Shown in pieces: positions 31,376-43,545 of a stretch of DNA of 64,000 bases. Made by a program: the position numbers and the translations under genes. The first letter of the stretch is position 1; the number at the start of each line of letters is the position of its first letter. The DNA is from Hermatobates lingyangjiaoensis (taxonomy: Eukaryota > Arthropoda > Insecta > Hemiptera > Hermatobatidae), in assembly GCA_026182355.1 (NCBI GenBank), contig JAPFBL010000001.1, forward strand, positions 2,474,947 through 2,538,946, in the 5' to 3' direction. Under the pieces are notes generated by a model. It was not told the DNA's origin, made no database searches, and saw nothing but the letters and a program-made list of their open reading frames with translations.

Positions 31376-32025
31376 TTTGGTTTCATTATACAATTGTTTC
31401 TCACTAATGTTCCACAAATCTAATATATCATTTCCTAATGTGCCACTTTCCTTACCTACATATCACAACCTATCTAATCCTAAATTCTTAAACATTTGTT
31501 CTATTTTTATCAAATGTATTAATTGAATTGATTCTGACCAAATTTTTCACTTCCTATTATTTAATAAAAAATTATAATATTCGTTAGAAAATACGTCATA
31601 CAATTTGTTTTAAACATTTTCATTGACTTAATAATTTTAAAATATACACCAACCAACCATATATCTAACTTCACGCACACAAATATATATATAAAAGATT
31701 AATTATTTGATCGTATTAAGATGTGAAAATCAGTTGTTAATTTAAATTAAAATATCTTTAGTAACAGTTAATGTAATGTAAGGATCTGCATACCAATCAT
31801 ATCAGAATTTAAAAAAATCATCTCCTAATATGTCTCCAGTCATCTCCTAAAAGTTATTCAAATATTATGACTTGAATAACAATGGACATGTTAGCGCAAT
31901 GGCATAAGAAGAAAGAAACACAATAGTCCACAAGTTTTGTAGCGTAGATGTTAAGCATTCATAAATTAACTATATGTAGTAAAAGTTAAATAAGAAACTC
32001 AGTTTCTACATATGTTATATATACA
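31376..32025. other. AT-rich intergenic sequence
   Basis: Nothing recognisable. Confidence 0.6.
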
Positions 32026-32215
32026 TGATTTTACATAAACACGTGAAATAACAATGAATGATCAAGTCACAATATGAATTGAGAATAGAAAAGACTAAGA
32101 TCATTCAACCGTAACAATAGGTCGTTGGGTTTTTCACTCTGAAGAAGACCCCTTGTTACGGTTGAAAGATCTTAGACTTTTTTTTCCCATTTCATATTGT
32201 GGTTTGATCATTAAA
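32026..32215. mobile_element. Family A palindromic element, copy 6
   Basis: Left arm GATTTTACATAAACACGTGA to CATTCAACCGTAACAATAGG; right arm GTTGGGTTTTTCACTCTGAA to CATATTGTGGTTTGATCATT. The hammerhead-like box reads CTGAAGAAGACC...GGTTGAAAG. The arms are about 75 bp and more diverged than in copies 4, 7 and 8. Confidence 0.8.
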
Positions 32216-33885
32216 TGTTATATACACATATAACATTTTATGGTAATATAAGACACTCCAGATATTAGTGGTGCAAACGCTTTAGTATTGTTAGCATTAG
32301 TTTTTTTCTTTTTTTAAAAAACAGAATATTTTGTCAATTCAGATTCAGACCTTCTATATGATATAATGTATATTTTAGAAAAACATTTGAAAAAGACATT
32401 TAGGATGGAACAACAAAGACAAGTTTTTGATACAGGTTTATCGTTTGTTGATAGAGAAAGAATGTTGTATTACGACAATAGATCTCTAGATTTTTATGAA
32501 TACTTAGCAATATAAGACAACTGCTGAATTATCACAAATCAGATGTTGGGTGCAATCATAAAAATATTTGGTAATGTTTGTCAAGTTGTAAATTGACAAA
32601 CTGTATAAAAGTCTCATGGCTATTTTTAAAAATAGTTATGAACGTAAAGTAAGATAAATAACTTATTTATTTATTGAAACTGAAAATTGAAAATTTCATG
32701 TGGACAGGCTTGTATTCACATCTATTCACCTGAATACAACGATAGTGGTAATAGACAGTAGCACTTGAAACATCTGTGATATAGCATTTTTGTGATATCT
32801 TTAATTTATTTTCCTTATTTTCATTTATTACATATGCACATACTATAATTCAACTAATAACTGAAACTACAATAAGAAGAAAAACGCTCGCGATTTCCAA
32901 TCATTTTGTCCTGACAACATTTTTCTCTCACTGAAATAAATAGTTTCTCCTCTTACTGATTACTTTTTACCAGCCTATAATCTGGTTAGAAACCCGTTCA
33001 CTTTCTTCTTACTAGTTGAACTGTATAAAATTCTCTCTATTTTTGAAGTGTTTGTTTGGCTTGCTGTTTGAAAAAAGAAGTGAAAAAGCTATATCTTAAA
33101 ACTGTTGGTCTTCAGAGAGGGTGTTGTATGAGAAAAACCAAACAATTTACTCATGTTGAAAAGGACGAAAAACAGCGACACCCAGGATAGGAAGAAACAG
33201 ATAGAGAACATCTTGACATGCACATTAGCTTTCCCGTTGCCATTCACACCGAATTTTCAAAGCCTTACCTGTTTCAGAATTCTTGTTGCAAAACAGCTAC
33301 AATGTCAAAGTAGATAAGTAACTCTTAAGAGTCTTTGAAGAAGCACTTATTTGGCTACTCTCAGCACAATTTCAACCCAGCCTAATGTTAAATTGTTAAT
33401 TTTTTGTTTTTTATATTTATTTAATTTTTAATTATTCCTTATTTATAATCCTTTTATTAATATATAATTATTTACTGAATTAATGTTTCAATTAATTATT
33501 CTCTGTTAATACATTTTTAATAAGTATTTATATATTTTCTCTTAGTTCTTATTTCTCCCATGATCCGTTCTTTATTATTTTCATTACCTCACAATTTACA
33601 ATACTTGTTATTTTTCGGTACCCTGGGGTATCATTTCATGCGTGGTGACACTGCTACCACTATCTCCAGACATTAGGGAATAAACACCTGGGAAAAATTA
33701 GGATAATACAGGATAATCTTCACAAAAATTAACAATTCATTAAATTCCCATTAAGTTTTTTTGCACATACTTACATGAAAAACTGCTCACAGTCTTTACT
33801 AATATATATATAAATCACAAATACGCCTTAATATGCGACAGACTCAAAACATCATCCACTTCTGGAACAAAACTACGCTGTCTCT
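32216..33885. other. AT-rich intergenic sequence
   Basis: No supported gene. A mild island at 33090-33330 (AGGAAGAAACAGATAGAGAA, TTTCCCGTTGCC) has no coding signal. Confidence 0.5.
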
Positions 33886-33892
33886 GTCTGTC

Positions 33893-33972
<80 letters not shown>
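33885..33972. repeat. Compound (TCTG)n-(CT)n-(TA)n microsatellite
   Basis: TCTG units grade into CT units and then about 18 TA units. The tract directly abuts the next family A element. Confidence 0.95.
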
Positions 33973-33973
<1 letters not shown>

Positions 33974-33976
<3 letters not shown>

Positions 33977-34149
33977 TTTCACATAATCACGTGAAACAAC
34001 AATCAATGATCAAACCACAATAAGAAATGGGAAAACAAGACTAAGATCTTCCAACCCAACAGTTGGGTTTTTGACTCTGACGAAGACCGCTTGTTACGGT
34101 TGAAAGATCTTAGTCTTGTTTTCCCATTTCTTATTGTGGTTTGATCATA
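33974..34149. mobile_element. Family A palindromic element, copy 7
   Basis: The left arm starts GATTTCACATAATCACGTGA but lacks the inner 45 bp. The right arm is complete: CAGTTGGGTTTTTGACTCTG, ACGAAGACCGCTTGTTACGG, TTGAAAGATCTTAGTCTTG, CCCATTTCTTATTGTGGTTT. The hammerhead-like core lies at 34077-34105: CTGACGA, A, GACCG-CTTGTTA-CGGTT, GAAAG. (TA)n tracts flank both sides. Confidence 0.85.
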
Positions 34150-34890
34150 TATATATATATATATATATATATAATGTATGAGAAATTTCAAGGAAAGTAT
34201 TTTTACCTGATGTCATCGCCATCAAATATGGTAATGAGGTGCTTTGATGTCTTGTATGTTTTCTTTCTGTTAAGTCATTTTATTAAATTGAAAAAAAACA
34301 GGGATCCTAGAGGACAGAAAACGAACTAACTTAACTGATCTCAATATTTCAACAACCGTCTTTATTAGGAGAAAAATATTAGGTTAGTAATCAAGTGTCA
34401 ATTGACCAGATATTTGACACCATAGAAGGATAGTAAAAGAAATGAAAAAAACCCTTAAGATAATGGGAAGCAGACTGATATGAAGGTAAAATATAACAAA
34501 GTGTTAATAATATTCTAATAATGACGATGGTAACAATGTAAATAAAAGTATTTGTAATAACATATGAGAAAAAAAACGTATATTTGACCTTACAGTTAAA
34601 TATTCTATTGGTCTACGTTTTTTAATTACTCAATTATAAACCTAGGTAAAACCCAATATCATTTGCTCCATGTGCTTCAACTTTGGTGTCAGTTTATCTG
34701 TCTGTGCAGCATTTTTTGTTTTTACATGATAATGGCATATACTGCTATACTTTTTCTGAAACGGTTCTTTTTTCTCATTATTAGATTTCATGAATATCTT
34801 TGAGAAATCGAAAACAGCATTAATATAGTGAGGATGTTACTTAAGATGTATTTACTATTTGATGTTTTAGAAATGTCAGTTTTTCTAGTC
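34150..34890. other. TA tract and AT-rich sequence
   Basis: A (TA)n tract lies at 34146-34174. At 34345-34375 the minus strand reads CTCCTAATAAAGACGGTTGT then TGAAATATTGAG, a decayed copy of the CTCCTGATGA...GAAAT tail. The remainder is unrecognised. Confidence 0.45.
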
Positions 34891-34985
34891 CTCCGTGTAT
34901 AGCCGAGTTAGCCTTGACAAATTGGGAGAGCTGCGATTACCATAATCTCCTGAAATAGATGTCACGGTCAGAATTCTCAAGCCTA
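34891..34985 (+). repeat. Possible class II tRNA-derived SINE head
   Basis: TATAGCCGAGTTAGCC at 34899 resembles the A-box of leucine/serine tRNAs. CACGGTCAGAATTC at about 34962 resembles a B-box (GGTTCGAATTC) with one change and one insertion. The spacing fits a tRNA with a long variable arm. It is degenerate and could not be a functional tRNA. Confidence 0.3.
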
Positions 34986-34989
34986 ATCC

Positions 34990-36270
34990 GGTGACTCTAC
35001 CTTCAATCCCAACATGTAGTCCTATATTTTTCATGTGAGCTATAAATGAGTCTTCTTTCATCATTTATTTTTTAAGCAAACATTATAGTAAATATCCAAA
35101 TATCCAAAAGATAAAGATAAATATCCAATTATAAGAATAGATAAAATAGATAAAACATAAGAATAGATGAAAGCAAAAATTATCCAGTGGTTGCACTTCT
35201 TAAAATGAACACATGACTACAAACAAAATTATGAAATGTGTCGTCTAGCAATTCAAAACTAATTTGCTCCTTATCATAACTCAATTACAAGCTTATGTTA
35301 CCGTTGAATATATTGTTCCGTCACGTAGATGAATGGAATACTGATAGCTGTTAACACTGAACATTGAAAGAGTAAGTGAAGTAGAAGTCTGTAGGTCCAT
35401 TTTAGTTCTATATTTTTGACTTAAGAAATCAAAGATGTAGAAAGGTATCTGTTAAGATTTAGTTGCTAAGTGCATGAAGTTTGTAAATTGAGGAAATTGG
35501 AACGCTGTTTAAAAATACTGAAGAACACGTGTATGCTTCCACAGTATGAATGTTACATGAACACCTGTCTGTTTGTTGATACGCATTCTCCACCCTTTTA
35601 CCAAAACTTTAGGACATTTATATGTTGCTGAATATATATGTAGGCTATGACAGGACTTCAGCTTTAGGAAAAAATACCCAATGCAGTACAATAGGCTGTG
35701 ACATATTGAATAGATTCTTATATGCTAGAAGTATAAGAGAGTTATGAGTCCTTGTGACTCACTTTCTTTTATGGAGTAAATTGTGAAAAACAAAAAGATT
35801 ATTTGACTTGGGAGAAAACACTGTTTGATTATACAGCACGTGAACGGGAACATTCTATTTCAAAGAAGTCGGGTATGCATCTTTCAAGTGTTTATGTCTT
35901 GTGTATATATTTAATGGTCCTATCATATAAATTATGAGTTGTTTTGAGGCTTATATTTAGATAAGTCTGGTGCTTAATGCATCCATTATGCAATGTTTTT
36001 TACTTATAATAAAGGTAAAATTAGTTACTGACTAAACAGTATGGGATGATACAGATAACATTATGAAGTAACACAGAAGACCTATTACAGGAAAAAAGGC
36101 TGATATAGGTGACTGATATAGATGACTGGACGTCTACTCCACTAGATGTGTTATATTCACTTCAGATGAATGTTTGATCTGATATAAAACTCGATCAAGT
36201 AATAATGATGAAGTTATTCTTCAAATTGCTGATGGCTAGCGTGGTTTTTATGATTAAAAAGTAAAGGGCT
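34990..36270. other. AT-rich intergenic sequence
   Basis: Nothing recognisable. ATAGATAAA-type low complexity lies at about 35090-35170. Confidence 0.55.
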
Positions 36271-36405
36271 TTTTGTTTAACTTTGACCAGGCGCTGGTCT
36301 CACTGTAGGTAAACAGAGGTCAAAGGACGCGATTAAATGGAAAAATGTATCCCAGATCATGCACAGCTGTGGCGTAATACACGCGCTCTCTTACAATATC
36401 TAAAT
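36270..36405. promoter_or_regulatory. Candidate enhancer with nuclear-receptor and FOX sites
   Basis: TAACTTTGACC (36278-36288) and AGGTCAAAGGACG (36317-36329) are two oppositely oriented nuclear-receptor sites; the second is one or two changes from a DR1 (AGGTCAAAGGTCA) bound by HNF4, COUP-TF or RXR. GTAAACA (36309-36315) between them is a forkhead site, and ACAGCTGT is an E-box. The surrounding sequence is AT-rich and non-coding. The cluster is seen; enhancer function is inferred. Confidence 0.4.
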
Positions 36406-37220
36406 ATAAGTAAAGAAACCTACATCTGAGTCTTCTTACTCTCTTCTTTAAAATTAATGTACCAGTTACTATAACATCTCTGACCTATTACCAATTCAAA
36501 AAGAAGTAATTGTTTGCTTAACATTAAAATAACTTTTTACATTAATAATTTATTAATATGAAATTTATATGAGAGACATATCTAAGAAACAAAATGAAAT
36601 TAACAAAAATTTTAAAATAAAAAATTTGAGATACACATTTTTATATATATATTCTAGGATCTTGAAGCTAAGGCTTATGAATATAATATAAGCAATCCGA
36701 GATATTGCTTCCCTATGCTGAAAAACAAGAAAACGTAACTTCCACATTACATTTAAATATGATGAGTCAATGAGAATAAAATAACTACTCAAGTCTTCTC
36801 TCGTAGCATCCAGATGTCTTGTGGAGTAGACAATCTCAATATGAAACTTAATCATTTGATTTGCACTGGTCAATTACATAAATGATCTATTCTTTTACAA
36901 CAATTATATCCTAATGATAAGATAAATTTAACCATAATTTTGACATCAAATTAAAATAAATGATTCATTGGTTTGTTAAAGGGAAAACTCTTTGCTTAAT
37001 ATATATTAAAGCTGCTGATAACAAATATTAACGATTAAAAGAAGTTATGATTAAACGATGATGCCGAAATTCACCAGAGTTGTGTTTCCATAAAGGTAGT
37101 AATAGAAAATTTTTGAAGTATGGGTTAGATGAAACATTATTTCAAGTAATGATGCCTCCAATACTAAAGAAAATGAACCTGTTTCGGTTAATGTAGTGAA
37201 TATCTAGAATGGACACCCAT
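36406..37220. other. AT-rich intergenic sequence
   Basis: The minus-strand frame 36565-36873 (102 codons) has some mixed-composition residues (STRHLDATREDLSSY) but ends in an AT-driven hydrophobic run. I do not recognise it and do not call it a gene. Confidence 0.45.
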
Positions 37221-37224
37221 TGCT

Positions 37225-37465
37225 TGATAAGGAGCGCCCTCGAGATTGGGGATACGAGATGAAGATCACAGTTACTGCCATTCTGTTGACAGTATCGAGT
37301 GTCGCTGTCAGAGAAGGGTAGTTTTTGCCATAACACGTACGTAGCACTGTGTAGTTTTGAGTTACAGCAGGTTGGGGATGATTTTTTTTTTTGTACTCAC
37401 GCGGGCTCCTTCTTTTGTCACTGTGACAGGTCAGCCAGCTAAGTTCACGTTTCGAGCTCAGACAC
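37225..37465. other. Balanced-composition island, non-coding
   Basis: GGAGCGCCCTCGAGATTGGG, CATAACACGTACGTAGC and ACTCACGCGGGCTCC form a short less AT-rich region. No convincing frame. It may be regulatory. Confidence 0.25.
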
Positions 37466-40240
37466 TAACTAGTCCTCTTTCAGAAAAAAAGCCTATCCTG
37501 TTTTTATATTATGTTGATGGGAGATTATGACCAAGAAAAAGTAATCTTCTGCTTGTTAAATATAAATCTGGATTTCAAAGAAAATTAATTTATAACTAAA
37601 CCTGTTTACATAATGCAATGACTTGAATATGATTTTTTATTAATTAATTAGCTAATTCAACTTCAGAAAATTCTGAATATATATTCTTAATTTGACAGAT
37701 CCGGTTTCTTGAATGTTTGAAGCCACACTAATTTTAAAGAACTTAGTAATTTAACCAATAAATGTCGACCCCATATTATCAAATAATCTTATTACTGAAT
37801 TAACATTTATTAAATAATAGATCATGTGAGATAAATAATGATCTCACAAATATTTATACAATTCAAAAGATAAATTAAATTTAGTTTGTTTTCTAAGAGT
37901 TATTGAGGCACTTATTATAAACAGATTGATGTTATAAATGAGAACTTGCCGTCCATTCTGTATTTACTTGGAAATAATTTTAGTTATAGTATTTCTATTC
38001 TTATGTTTATACAAAAAAATTGTCAGATAAATCAGCACAGAGATGCAACAATTTGTAGTAGGCATTAGTTACTTTTATACATCATGCTGTGATTACTACG
38101 ATGAGTTGAACATAGTCCAGAGAAATATTGTTTTGTATACAATTTCAGTATTACATATATCGATAGTGTTTCGTATCTAGTCGTTTCAGCATTAGTTGAA
38201 CAACGTTCGGTGATCTGGTTTTTGATTTCTGAGTATTCAAACATTATTTAGCTAAAAAAAAAGAATAGAGAAATATTTTGTAGAATTATATGACCTTATG
38301 GTGACAGTTGTATGAGGAGCCGAAATCTTAAGTAAGTCGAATAGTTCAATGTCAGACAAACCTGAGTAACTAACGAGCAACCTGCTGGTCGTCCAGTTGA
38401 AGTGTGAACGCCCATTATTGGCACCCGAATTATTCGTAAGAACTAAGTACATATAGCAAACCCTGTATAAGTTTGTGTTGGCACATTTAATAACGTTATC
38501 GACAACATTCTCAAGTACAGTAAAGCAGGTGCAAGAAGGATGACGAAAGAGTTAAAAGGACAACACTATAAAATAAGACTCATTGTTTATACAGTCTTAA
38601 AAGAACCATATTAAAAGCAAAGTTGCCAGTCTGTATTTAACGTATTATGAAACTTGGACCACCACTTCCAATCAAAGACCAAAAGCAAACTATGGAATAC
38701 AATCAACCAGCTCACCTGTCCGATAGAAATTTATCACACAAGCATGAGCGAGAAAAGTCCTGTTAAACATCTTATGGATTGGCAAGTTATTTATGATTAT
38801 TTAAAAGGACAATATACAATAATCTATGCTACTCATATATGTGGATGAATAAAGTGACACTGAGAGGAAAAAGAAGAAACTGAGGTTTCAAAGAAAATGC
38901 GGATGTTGGCTTTTCTTTGGATTCCGGATTGCCTACAATAATGCTAACTCTCCTCCTCTTCTTCCAGCTGACACAAGATGTCATTTAGAAAATGATCGGA
39001 AGATACTATCCTATCATCCACACAACCCTGATTTTGATTTTCCATTAGCTTGGTTTGTTCAAGAAGGCAGTACGTGGAAAAAGTTCTCAGCAACATCAAG
39101 GCGGTCAAAAAAAGTGTGGAAAAGTGACAAGGACTTCTTTGTATTGAGCATAAACACACTAGTCTGTGTTTAATCTACTTGAATGTATTGGGAAGTAGTC
39201 AAAGACTCACTTTGTAGAATACAGTTTTTATACATCAATTTTTCTCTTTAATTACTGAAAATCCATAGCGTATATATTTTACTTATTGTTTACGTATTGT
39301 TTCAATTTTACTTTAGTCCCCAAATGTACGATTTTATGACGTGACTGATGTTTTACACATTCCATGTAAACATAGCATAATTGCGATAGCTTTCCTATAA
39401 TTAGGGGACAATTACCTAATAGAGACAATTAAATGTTCTCTAAAGGCCCTGTTGTGCAATGACTAATAACTATAAAGATTAATAATGAGCCAATATTATG
39501 TATTGAATTTTTGGCCATTTCCTTCAATGGGTTAAACCTCTTCTCACAGAAGATGCTACAGTTAAATGCTTAGTTCTATCTGGGTGTTTTCTATCTTATT
39601 AATGCGTAGTTCTGTGTCAGTGGACTTACAGTATATTCCATACTGAATCTGCCAGATCATAGATTTATCAAAACGCAGAACGCAGAGTAAATATCGTTAG
39701 TTTCAAATCTGAGACATTTCCATGCATTCCCTTTAGGTTCCAATAACATTCTTGTTTCTGTCAATAATGAAAATATCAGCATTGTATCTTCCACAGGAAA
39801 CATTTTAATGAAATCATTAATAGATATGTCTCATCCTATTCCCTACCAGTTTATAAAGAGGAATCCTTAGGGAGGAGCGATAAAACTCATTCCACTTGTT
39901 TGAACATGCAACTATCGTGTGAATCAAAAGCAGCTTCCTTTGTCAAAAAATTCAGAAAATGTCTGTGGCTTGCTCTAAGAATGTCAGACTTATAATTAAT
40001 ATAATTAATAAGGCCATTCGCATAACCTGAAGCCCGTCCGTGACCAAGATCGTCGAAAACACGCACTGTGAATACTTACACTCTCTTACTTTTATCCTTT
40101 CACTCTTATATACATTTGGTAACTTTGATTTCATTCCATTTCATACAATATTAATTGTGTATCTTATCTTGTATATATATTGATATATTACTTTCTTCAC
40201 TTACTCAAATATTGATATGGCTTCTCGACCACTGATTTAT
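37466..40240. other. AT-rich intergenic sequence
   Basis: About 2.8 kb without a supported gene. Patches at 38280-38450 and 38640-39150 have frames of mixed composition (for example DRIVSSDHFLNDILCQLEE on the minus strand near 38980), but none matches a family I know and none shows a clear exon structure. Confidence 0.45.
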
Positions 40241-40638
40241 TAAGTTCAAAGAAGGAATTCTTAAGGACATAGGTCTAAAGAAAATTAAACTCCTGTTTAT
40301 ATGACTACGTTTCCCCAAAAATCGTTTGTCATTTTCAGGGCTAAAAAAATGTATTAACGACATAAGTAGTGAAAAACAAACACATCCACGGACTATCAAT
40401 CAAAAATTTCCAAAAAAAAAACAAACATTTCTTTTTTGGTGTTTGATGGTTGGTTTTTGTTTTGTTTTAGGTTCTATTGGTTTATATTCTATGGTTGTAT
40501 TTGTTTTGCACTACTTAAGTCGTTAATAAATTGTTTTTTAGCCTTGAAAATGCCAAGCAATTTTTGCCGAAACGTTGGCGTATAAAAGTTTAATTTTCTT
40601 TAGACCTAAATCTTTAAGAACGCCTTCTATGAACTTAC
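40241..40638. repeat. Inverted repeat pair of a PLE-like tail
   Basis: The right arm (40533-40638) reads TAGCCTTGAAAATGCCAAGC, TTTTTGCCGAAACGTTGGCG, TTTAATTTTCTTTAGACCTA, CGCCTTCTATGAACTT. The left arm (40241-40348) is its reverse complement with changes (CCCTGAAAATGACAAACGAT, GGGGAAACGTAG, CTTTAGACCTATG). The arms are about 105 bp and the spacer is about 185 bp. Both arms keep a C-T-(T)-G-A-A-x-A...hairpin...GAAACGT tail like the other modules. The spacer has no recognisable content. Confidence 0.6.
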
Positions 40639-40639
40639 A

Positions 40640-42600
40640 CACAGATGTGTTTATTTTTAACACTTTCTCTTTTACTTCTTTTCATTTTTCATATAATTCG
40701 TCCATCCAAACAGTTCATACCGGTTTACACTATTCTTTTTATTTACTTGTTTCTCTTTATAGGTATGATTACATGTATGATTTATTGTATAACGTTTTTG
40801 CGTTCTGATTTACGTGTTTACAATTGCAACTTGTAAATGTCCCCTGATGATAGGAATGTTGTTTGAAAGGTGAAGTCACCAGTCACAAGACCATATATAC
40901 TGTGACTGCAGTAAATATTAGCGAAATATAAGTAGTTATATCAGGTAAATACACATCCAGTTGGTCAGGTTTTGGCACACTCTTCAAAATGTTCTCTGTA
41001 TACCATTTCTTAACGAGGATCCAAAAGCAATCAGAGAGCTGTGAATGTAATGTTGTTGAACAATATCTGCATGAAGTATACATTTATTTAATATCTGTAA
41101 TTAGATACCAAAATTACTTTCAGTGAACAAAAGAAATTTTTTAATCCAAAATTGAATATGTAATATTTTAATATTGAATATGAAATTAGAAATTTGTTTT
41201 AATTAATACCAGTAAAATTTTCATAAGAATAATATATTTTTTTTTCAAGCTACTTAATTAGGGGGTTTTGCAAGGCAGAGTAGAATAAAAAGCTCTGTTC
41301 ACAAGATAGCGCCGTTCTGAAGATCCCTTTATAATAGGATCAGACTTATTCGTTTAAGCAAGAAACGCAAACGTCAGTCTTTGAGTGGGCGCAAATTTCT
41401 CGGCCTTATTAAGACCCAGACCCTCTTTTCCTTCTCTTTAACCCAAGAAAAGTATTTCTCAGTAATTACCTCAAGCAAACAGTTACATAATTACAGAAAT
41501 ATTGTGTATTTTTTAGTAAAAAAAAGAAATAATAATTAGTTAGATAAATATATATATTTTTAGAGCGCTTAAAGGAAATTATTATTCATTCAATAAGATT
41601 AATGATACCAAATTTAATTGTATCATTATTACTATTGACGTATGATTGTAAATCATAATTATATTATATTGTAAATATAATCCAATGATTTCTAAGGTTG
41701 AAGGCTACGAAAATTTTAGTAGTTCTGAGGTATTTGCATTATTTTGAGAATTTGAGAATTAATTTGAGAATAACATCAAAAATGTGTTTCTAAAAGACAT
41801 ATTTTTACCATAACTACAAGTATTATTTACATATAAAACAAATTGCAGTAATACTTAAGGTGTAACGGGTAGTGATTACAGCTCGAATTAATAAATTGTC
41901 GCCTCGAGATCAACATATGTACTCCATCAGGTTAAAAAAAAACTGAGTGGATTAATATAATGATCAGCCATGGGAAATAACAAGAAAAGGTCCTGTTTCT
42001 TTATACTTGTAAAAATGTTCATTTTTTTAGCCTCTCTAAACCATGTATAAACCGTTTGTGATGTACGCAGTACTATAATAAAATGGTAATTTATGTTTTC
42101 CATTTTTTTCCTAGACTATTGTTTTAATATTTTTATTTGAATAATAGATTGTTCAACCATTAATTGGAATCAATTATGGGGAACCCTATTTCCATATATT
42201 CAGACTTCATTTTCTATTAAATTTAATATATATTTTAGAATATCCATTAGTCCCTAATCTTTAAATAATGTCATAGAGTATTATATTTTAAAATAATTCT
42301 ATCATAAGTGAAAAATAATTTTTTTTTAATATTAACAAACATTTTCTTAGTTATTACGTAACATGTAAAAAAATGATTGCATCATTAACATTAACAAAAA
42401 GGTTAGTGACTTACTGATTGACGGAATGGAAGTCAGACGGAGATTAAATAACGTTTTTGTATAACTTTCTATGATACTTATGTAATGTCTTCTAATTATC
42501 ATTAAAATTATGCACTTAATAAAGACCATACGTCTATCGCTATCTTCTCATTCAATTATTCTCTATCACTAGTCTTGTATGGTATATAATTCATTAAAGA
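40640..42600. other. AT-rich sequence with a mild island
   Basis: CCCCTGATGATAGGAATG near 40839 may be another decayed tail. The patch 41270-41470 (AGATAGCGCCGTTCTGAAG, GAGTGGGCGCAAATTTCTCG) is less AT-rich and non-coding. No gene. Confidence 0.45.
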
Positions 42601-42640
42601 TAATTATATATATATATATATATATAATATATAATATATA
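42601..42640. repeat. (TA)n microsatellite
   Basis: TA tract bordering family A copy 8. Confidence 0.9.
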
Positions 42641-42641
42641 A

Positions 42642-42825
42642 AGATTTCACATAAACACGTGAAACAACAATCAATGATCAAACTACAATAAGAAATGGGA
42701 AAACAAGACTAAGATCTTTCAACCGTAACAAGCGGTCTTCGTCAGAAGTTGGTTTTTGATTCTGACGAAGACCGCTTGTTACGGTTGAAAGATCTTAGTC
42801 TTGTTTTCCCATTTCTTATTGTGGT
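42642..42825. mobile_element. Family A palindromic element, copy 8
   Basis: A nearly perfect palindrome. Left arm: GATTTCACATAAACACGTGA, GATCAAACTACAATAAGAAA, GACTAAGATCTTTCAACCGT, AACAAGCGGTCTTCGTCAGA. Right arm: GATTCTGACGAAGACCGCTT, GTTACGGTTGAAAGATCTTA, CCCATTTCTTATTGTGG. The loop is under 20 bp. TA tracts lie on both sides. Transcribed, it would form a long double-stranded hairpin. Confidence 0.9.
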
Positions 42826-43110
42826 ATATATATATATATATATATATATATGATTTCATAATCGAAAAAGAGTAGTACACAGAGTAAGGAAACACACTTG
42901 CAAACTCCTAAACTTAAGGACAATACGTCTACTGGAGAAAAAAGAGAGAGAAAACAAACAAGTTGTAGGCGCAACGGCAATTACCGACTAGGAAGCCGCC
43001 CCTTCCTGTGACACAGTGTCACGTGTTCATTCAGACTACAGTTGTTAAAATCCACATATTATTTTCCTTTGTGAAATAATTTGTAATGTGATACTTAGTT
43101 TTTCTGTTTC
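42826..43110. other. TA tract and short balanced segment
   Basis: A (TA)n tract is followed by sequence with GTTGTAGGCGCAACGGCAAT and GGAAGCCGCCCCTTCCTGTG. Nothing coding is seen. Confidence 0.4.
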
Positions 43111-43116
43111 AAAATG

Positions 43117-43235
43117 TATACTTCTGCCTATGAAAAAGGTTTTAAATAAAGACCGAGCGAAACGTTAGCAATGAGAGTTTAATTTGAACTTGAAGAATTG
43201 ACCGAGTCCCGATAAACTTTAGTTTTGTATATATA
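43117..43235 (+). mobile_element. Family G module, copy 1
   Basis: CTTCTGCCTATGAAAAAGGT, TTTAAATAAAGACCGAGCG, AAACGTTAGCAATGAGAG, TTGAACTTGAAGAATTGACC, CGATAAACTTTAGTTTTGT. The reverse complement of the same unit occurs at 57261-57366 inside a small foldback. The CGAAACGTT phrase and the adjacent (TA)n are typical of the PLE-like tails here. Confidence 0.6.
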
Positions 43236-43299
43236 GATATATAAACTAGAATTTTCAAAAGAACACACAGAAAAGAAACCACGAACTCAATACTATATT

Positions 43300-43545
43300 T
43301 CGGTGTCCTCGTCGTCAGGAGTAGATGTGAATCACTCCAAAGGCTGATAACGACTGGCTTGGCGTTCAAACCGAAGCACTCAAACAGTGCAGCCAACTTT
43401 CGGAGGGAAGGGATACAAGGAAGATAAAGAAATAAAATTCAAATAAAAAAAAAAGAATGAAAACATATAACTAAAATAACATTAAAGACTAATAGCAACT
43501 TATAGAAAAAAAATAATTAAAATAAATTAAAAAATAAAGGAACAA
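43300..43545 (-). mobile_element. PLE 3' non-coding tail
   Basis: It lies directly downstream, on the same strand, of the endonuclease pseudogene that ends at 43546. A near-copy of this stretch lies at about 63475-63690, sharing the CCTTTCC..CCGAAAGTTGGCT, CTGTTTGAGTGCTTC and GAACGCCAAG phrases. At its far end it reads CTCCTGACGACGAGGACACC then GAAATATAG (43308-43330), a CTGACGA...GAAAT box as in the other modules. This ties the hammerhead-like layout to a PLE. Confidence 0.65.

Noticed and set aside
34077..34105. Fully canonical hammerhead ribozyme in family A
   Set aside because: The one-base spacer before helix II departs from the canonical core and no helix I or NUH cleavage site could be fixed by eye, so only a hammerhead-like layout is claimed.
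36565..36873. 102-codon minus-strand open frame
   Set aside because: Half of it is AT-driven hydrophobic sequence; no family recognised and no splice structure evident.
38944..39159. Minus-strand frame with DRIVSSDHFLNDILCQLEE
   Set aside because: Composition is suggestive, but no family is recognised and there is no clear acceptor or donor; too weak to call.
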